Assembly: GCA_030599515.1 (NCBI GenBank)
Contig: JAUVNV010000109.1
Coordinates: 1 to 8,105, forward strand
Length of the DNA stretch: 8,105 nt
From: Acidimicrobiia bacterium
GTDB lineage: Bacteria > Actinomycetota > Acidimicrobiia > Spongiisociales > UBA5794
Direction: 5' to 3'
In this document: positions 6,179 to 8,105 of the stretch, in pieces
How the letters are laid out: each line of letters begins with the position of its first letter
Position numbering within the stretch: position 1 is the first letter of the stretch
Position numbers and translations under genes: made by a program
Notes under the pieces: model-generated
What the model saw: the letters and a program-made list of their open reading frames with translations, nothing else
Told to the model about the DNA's origin: nothing
The model's database searches: none

Positions 6179-7981
6179 ATGACCGCGCCATCGCGCATTC
6201 GCAACTTCTCCATCATCGCGCACATCGACCACGGCAAGTCCACGCTGGCGGATCGTCTGCTCGAGCGCACCGGCGCGATCTCGGAGCGGGACATGAGGGA
6301 GCAGGTACTCGACGACATGGATCTCGAGAGGGAACGCGGGATCACGATCAAGGCCAACGCCGTGCGCATCGACTACAAGACGGTCTCCGGTGACACGTAC
6401 CAGCTGAACCTCATCGACACTCCCGGTCACGTCGACTTCTCATACGAGGTGTCGCGGAGTCTCGAAGCCTGCGAAGGCGCTGTTCTCGTCGTCGATGCGT
6501 CCCAGGGCGTGGAAGCCCAGACGCTCGCGAACGCCTACATGGCGATAGAGGAGGGGCTTGAGATCATCCCCGTCGTGAACAAGATCGATCTCCCTGCAGC
6601 AGATCCAGATCGGGCCGCTGAGGAGCTCGCCGGCGTGCTCGGGGGAACAGCCGACGAGGTCATTCGCGTCTCGGCCAAGACCGGTGTGGGGATCGACGAG
6701 TTGCTCGAAGCGATCGTCGACCGTCTCCCTCCGCCCGGGGGCGATGAGGACGCACCACTTCGCGCACTCGTCTTCGATTCCTTCTACGACACGTACCGCG
6801 GTGTGGTCAGTCACGTCAGGATCGTCGACGGGAGCCTCTCGACACGGGACCCGATTCGCTTCATGGCGACGAGCCTCGACGTCGACGCCGACGAGCTCGG
6901 GATACGGCGACCGTCGACCGAAGCGGTCCGGCGGCTCGGCACCGGCGAGGTCGGGTACCTGATCACCGGCGTCAAGGAGATCGATCTCATCCGGGTTGGT
7001 GACACCGTGACCAACACGGGCAAGGGAGCCATCGAGGCCCTCCCCGGCTACCAGGAGCCGAAACCGATGGTGTTCTCCGGTCTCTTCCCGACCGACGGGG
7101 ACGACTTCGAGCGGCTTCGTGAGGCACTCGACAAACTGCGGCTGAACGACTCGTCGCTCGTCTTCCAGGCGGAGACGAGTCGGGCTCTCGGGTTCGGCTT
7201 CCGCGTCGGTTTCCTCGGACTCCTGCACATGGAGATCGTTCGGGAGCGCCTCGAACGTGAATACGACCTGGAGCTCGTTACGACCGCACCGTCCGTCGCG
7301 TACCGGGCGAATCTCACATCGGGTGAGCAGATACCCGTCCGGAGTCCTCAGGACCTTCCGGACGTGTCAAGCCTCGCGTCGATCGAGGAGCCGTTCGTCA
7401 AGGTGATGATCATCACGCCGTCCGGGTTCATCGGGACGGTCATGGAACTGGTCCAGCAACGACGCGGCGAGATGGGGGAGATGACGTACCTGTCGCCGGA
7501 GCGCGCCGAACTGCACTATCGGATGCCCCTGGCGGAGATCGTGTTCGACTTCTTCGATCAGCTCAAGACGCGAACCCGCGGGTACGCATCGCTCGACTAC
7601 GAACCAGATGGCTACCAGGCGTCGGACCTCGTGAGGGTGAACATCCTGCTCAACGGGCTTCCGGTCGACGCGTTCTCCACGATCGTGCATCGCGACAAGG
7701 CCTACACCTATGGCAAGGCCATGGTCGGGCGACTCAGGGAACTGATCCCTCGTCAACTCTTCGACGTTCCGATCCAGGCGGCGATCGGCACCCGGATCAT
7801 CTCGCGAGAGACGATCAAGGCCAGACGGAAGGACGTCACGGCCAAGTGCTACGGCGGCGACATCACCCGGAAGCGCAAGCTCCTTGAACGTCAGAAGGCG
7901 GGGAAGCGCCGGATGAAGATGGTCGGACAGGTAGAAGTTCCACAGGAAGCATTCGTTGCAGCGTTGAAGCTGGAAACATGA
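6179..7981 (+). CDS. lepA: Elongation factor 4 (LepA), ribosomal GTPase
   Basis: The 600-residue protein matches the usual EF-4 length. GTPase motifs are in order: AHIDHGKST (14-22, P-loop), RGIT (53-56, switch I), DTPGH (80-84, with the catalytic His84), NKID (134-137) and SAK (165-167). Translation-factor beta-barrel and alpha/beta domains follow, with GFRVGFLGLLHMEI (340-353). From about residue 490 comes the EF-4-specific C-terminal domain, with DAFSTIVHRDKAY (497-509) and a basic stretch KARRKDVTAKCYGGDITRKRK (547-567). EF-4 binds ribosomes and has been linked to back-translocation, translation under stress and 30S biogenesis. ATG at 6179 gives the standard MTAPSRIRNFSIIAHIDHGKS start; the upstream in-frame ATG at 6050 would overlap rpsT antisense and adds residues unlike the family. 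A weak GGA at 6168-6170 may be the ribosome binding site. All key residues appear intact. Confidence 0.98.
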   Translation: MTAPSRIRNFSIIAHIDHGKSTLADRLLERTGAISERDMREQVLDDMDLERERGITIKANAVRIDYKTVSGDTYQLNLIDTPGHVDFSYEVSRSLEACEGAVLVVDASQGVEAQTLANAYMAIEEGLEIIPVVNKIDLPAADPDRAAEELAGVLGGTADEVIRVSAKTGVGIDELLEAIVDRLPPPGGDEDAPLRALVFDSFYDTYRGVVSHVRIVDGSLSTRDPIRFMATSLDVDADELGIRRPSTEAVRRLGTGEVGYLITGVKEIDLIRVGDTVTNTGKGAIEALPGYQEPKPMVFSGLFPTDGDDFERLREALDKLRLNDSSLVFQAETSRALGFGFRVGFLGLLHMEIVRERLEREYDLELVTTAPSVAYRANLTSGEQIPVRSPQDLPDVSSLASIEEPFVKVMIITPSGFIGTVMELVQQRRGEMGEMTYLSPERAELHYRMPLAEIVFDFFDQLKTRTRGYASLDYEPDGYQASDLVRVNILLNGLPVDAFSTIVHRDKAYTYGKAMVGRLRELIPRQLFDVPIQAAIGTRIISRETIKARRKDVTAKCYGGDITRKRKLLERQKAGKRRMKMVGQVEVPQEAFVAALKLET

Positions 7982-7988
7982 CGGGAAA

Positions 7989-8023
7989 GCTGCCAGCTGC
8001 CAGCTGCCAGCCGCCAGCCACCA
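7989..8023. repeat. GCTGCCA heptamer tandem repeat, 5 units
   Basis: Three perfect GCTGCCA units are followed by GCCGCCA and GCCACCA in strict 7-base register, beginning eight bases after the lepA stop codon. The CAGCTG cores are self-complementary, so the array can fold in several registers. It has the same period as the array at 15-182 but an unrelated unit, and lies between lepA and a probable convergent gene. Confidence 0.85.
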
Positions 8024-8040
8024 GCAAGACCGACCACGAA

Positions 8041-8061
8041 CTACGGGCTGCGGGCTACTCG
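8041..8061. repeat. Degenerate CTACGGG heptamer repeat
   Basis: CTACGGG, CTGCGGG and CTACTCG lie end to end in 7-base steps, a short distance after the GCTGCCA array. Two units are near-identical and the third is decayed. With so few units this could be coincidence, but the shared period with its neighbours makes it worth recording. Confidence 0.4.
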
Positions 8062-8062
8062 G

Positions 8063-8104
8063 TCAGCTCGCGAACAAGCCCACTGCCACGACGATCGCGA
8101 GAAC
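8063..8104 (-). CDS. C-terminal end of a probable membrane protein (partial)
   Basis: Reading the minus strand inward from the right edge, one frame gives VLAIVVAVGLFAS and then TGA (8065 to 8063). The residues are strongly hydrophobic, and 11 of 13 codons end in G or C, in keeping with the other genes. The competing frame (ending TAG at 8057 to 8055) is hydrophilic and has many T-ending codons. Only 13 codons are visible, so neither family nor function can be named; the end of a membrane helix is the best description. If real, the gene converges on lepA, and the short heptamer arrays lie in the gap between them. Confidence 0.4.
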   Translation of the reverse strand, partial: VLAIVVAVGLFAS

Positions 8105-8105
8105 C

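Noticed and set aside
6440..7228. A 262-codon minus-strand frame
   Set aside because: It is antisense to lepA, whose conserved residues fully explain the sequence.

Overview
This 8.1 kb window comes from a GC-rich bacterial chromosome, most likely an actinobacterium. The evidence is the strong G/C bias at third codon positions, GTG starts, abutting or overlapping genes, and a housekeeping order (comEA, comEC, holA, rpsT, lepA) that is familiar from Actinobacteria. The heptamer tandem repeats between genes suggest an Acidimicrobiia-type lineage, but that is an impression; no marker in the window settles the class.

Layout from left to right. Positions 15-182 hold an uninterrupted array of 24 seven-base repeats. 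A two-gene unit follows with ATGA overlap: a small HExxH putative metallopeptidase (208-597) and a CPBP-type intramembrane protease (594-1364), closed by a G/C hairpin. Next are the DNA-uptake genes comEA (1435-1992) and comEC (1993-4113), which abut exactly. A 200-base gap without a convincing gene leads to holA (4314-5294), the delta subunit of the DNA polymerase III clamp loader. On the minus strand, convergent with holA, lies a compact rpsT-greA pair (ribosomal protein S20 and transcript cleavage factor GreA). A short divergent promoter region separates rpsT from lepA (6179-7981), which encodes the ribosomal GTPase EF-4. The right edge has another heptamer array and the last 13 codons of a probable membrane protein on the minus strand.

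Functionally, comEA and comEC bind DNA outside the membrane and pass one strand through it. holA, rpsT, greA and lepA serve replication, translation and transcription elongation. The two protease genes are probably translated together and may act in membrane or envelope proteolysis; their substrates are unknown.

No wholly new system is evident. The most interesting points are: several unrelated sequences that share a 7-base period, two of them at convergent gene ends; a perfect 9-bp-arm hairpin that contains the greA stop codon; the overlapping metalloprotease pair with a possibly leaderless start; the placement of greA inside an otherwise familiar gene order; and closely packed divergent promoter signals between rpsT and lepA.
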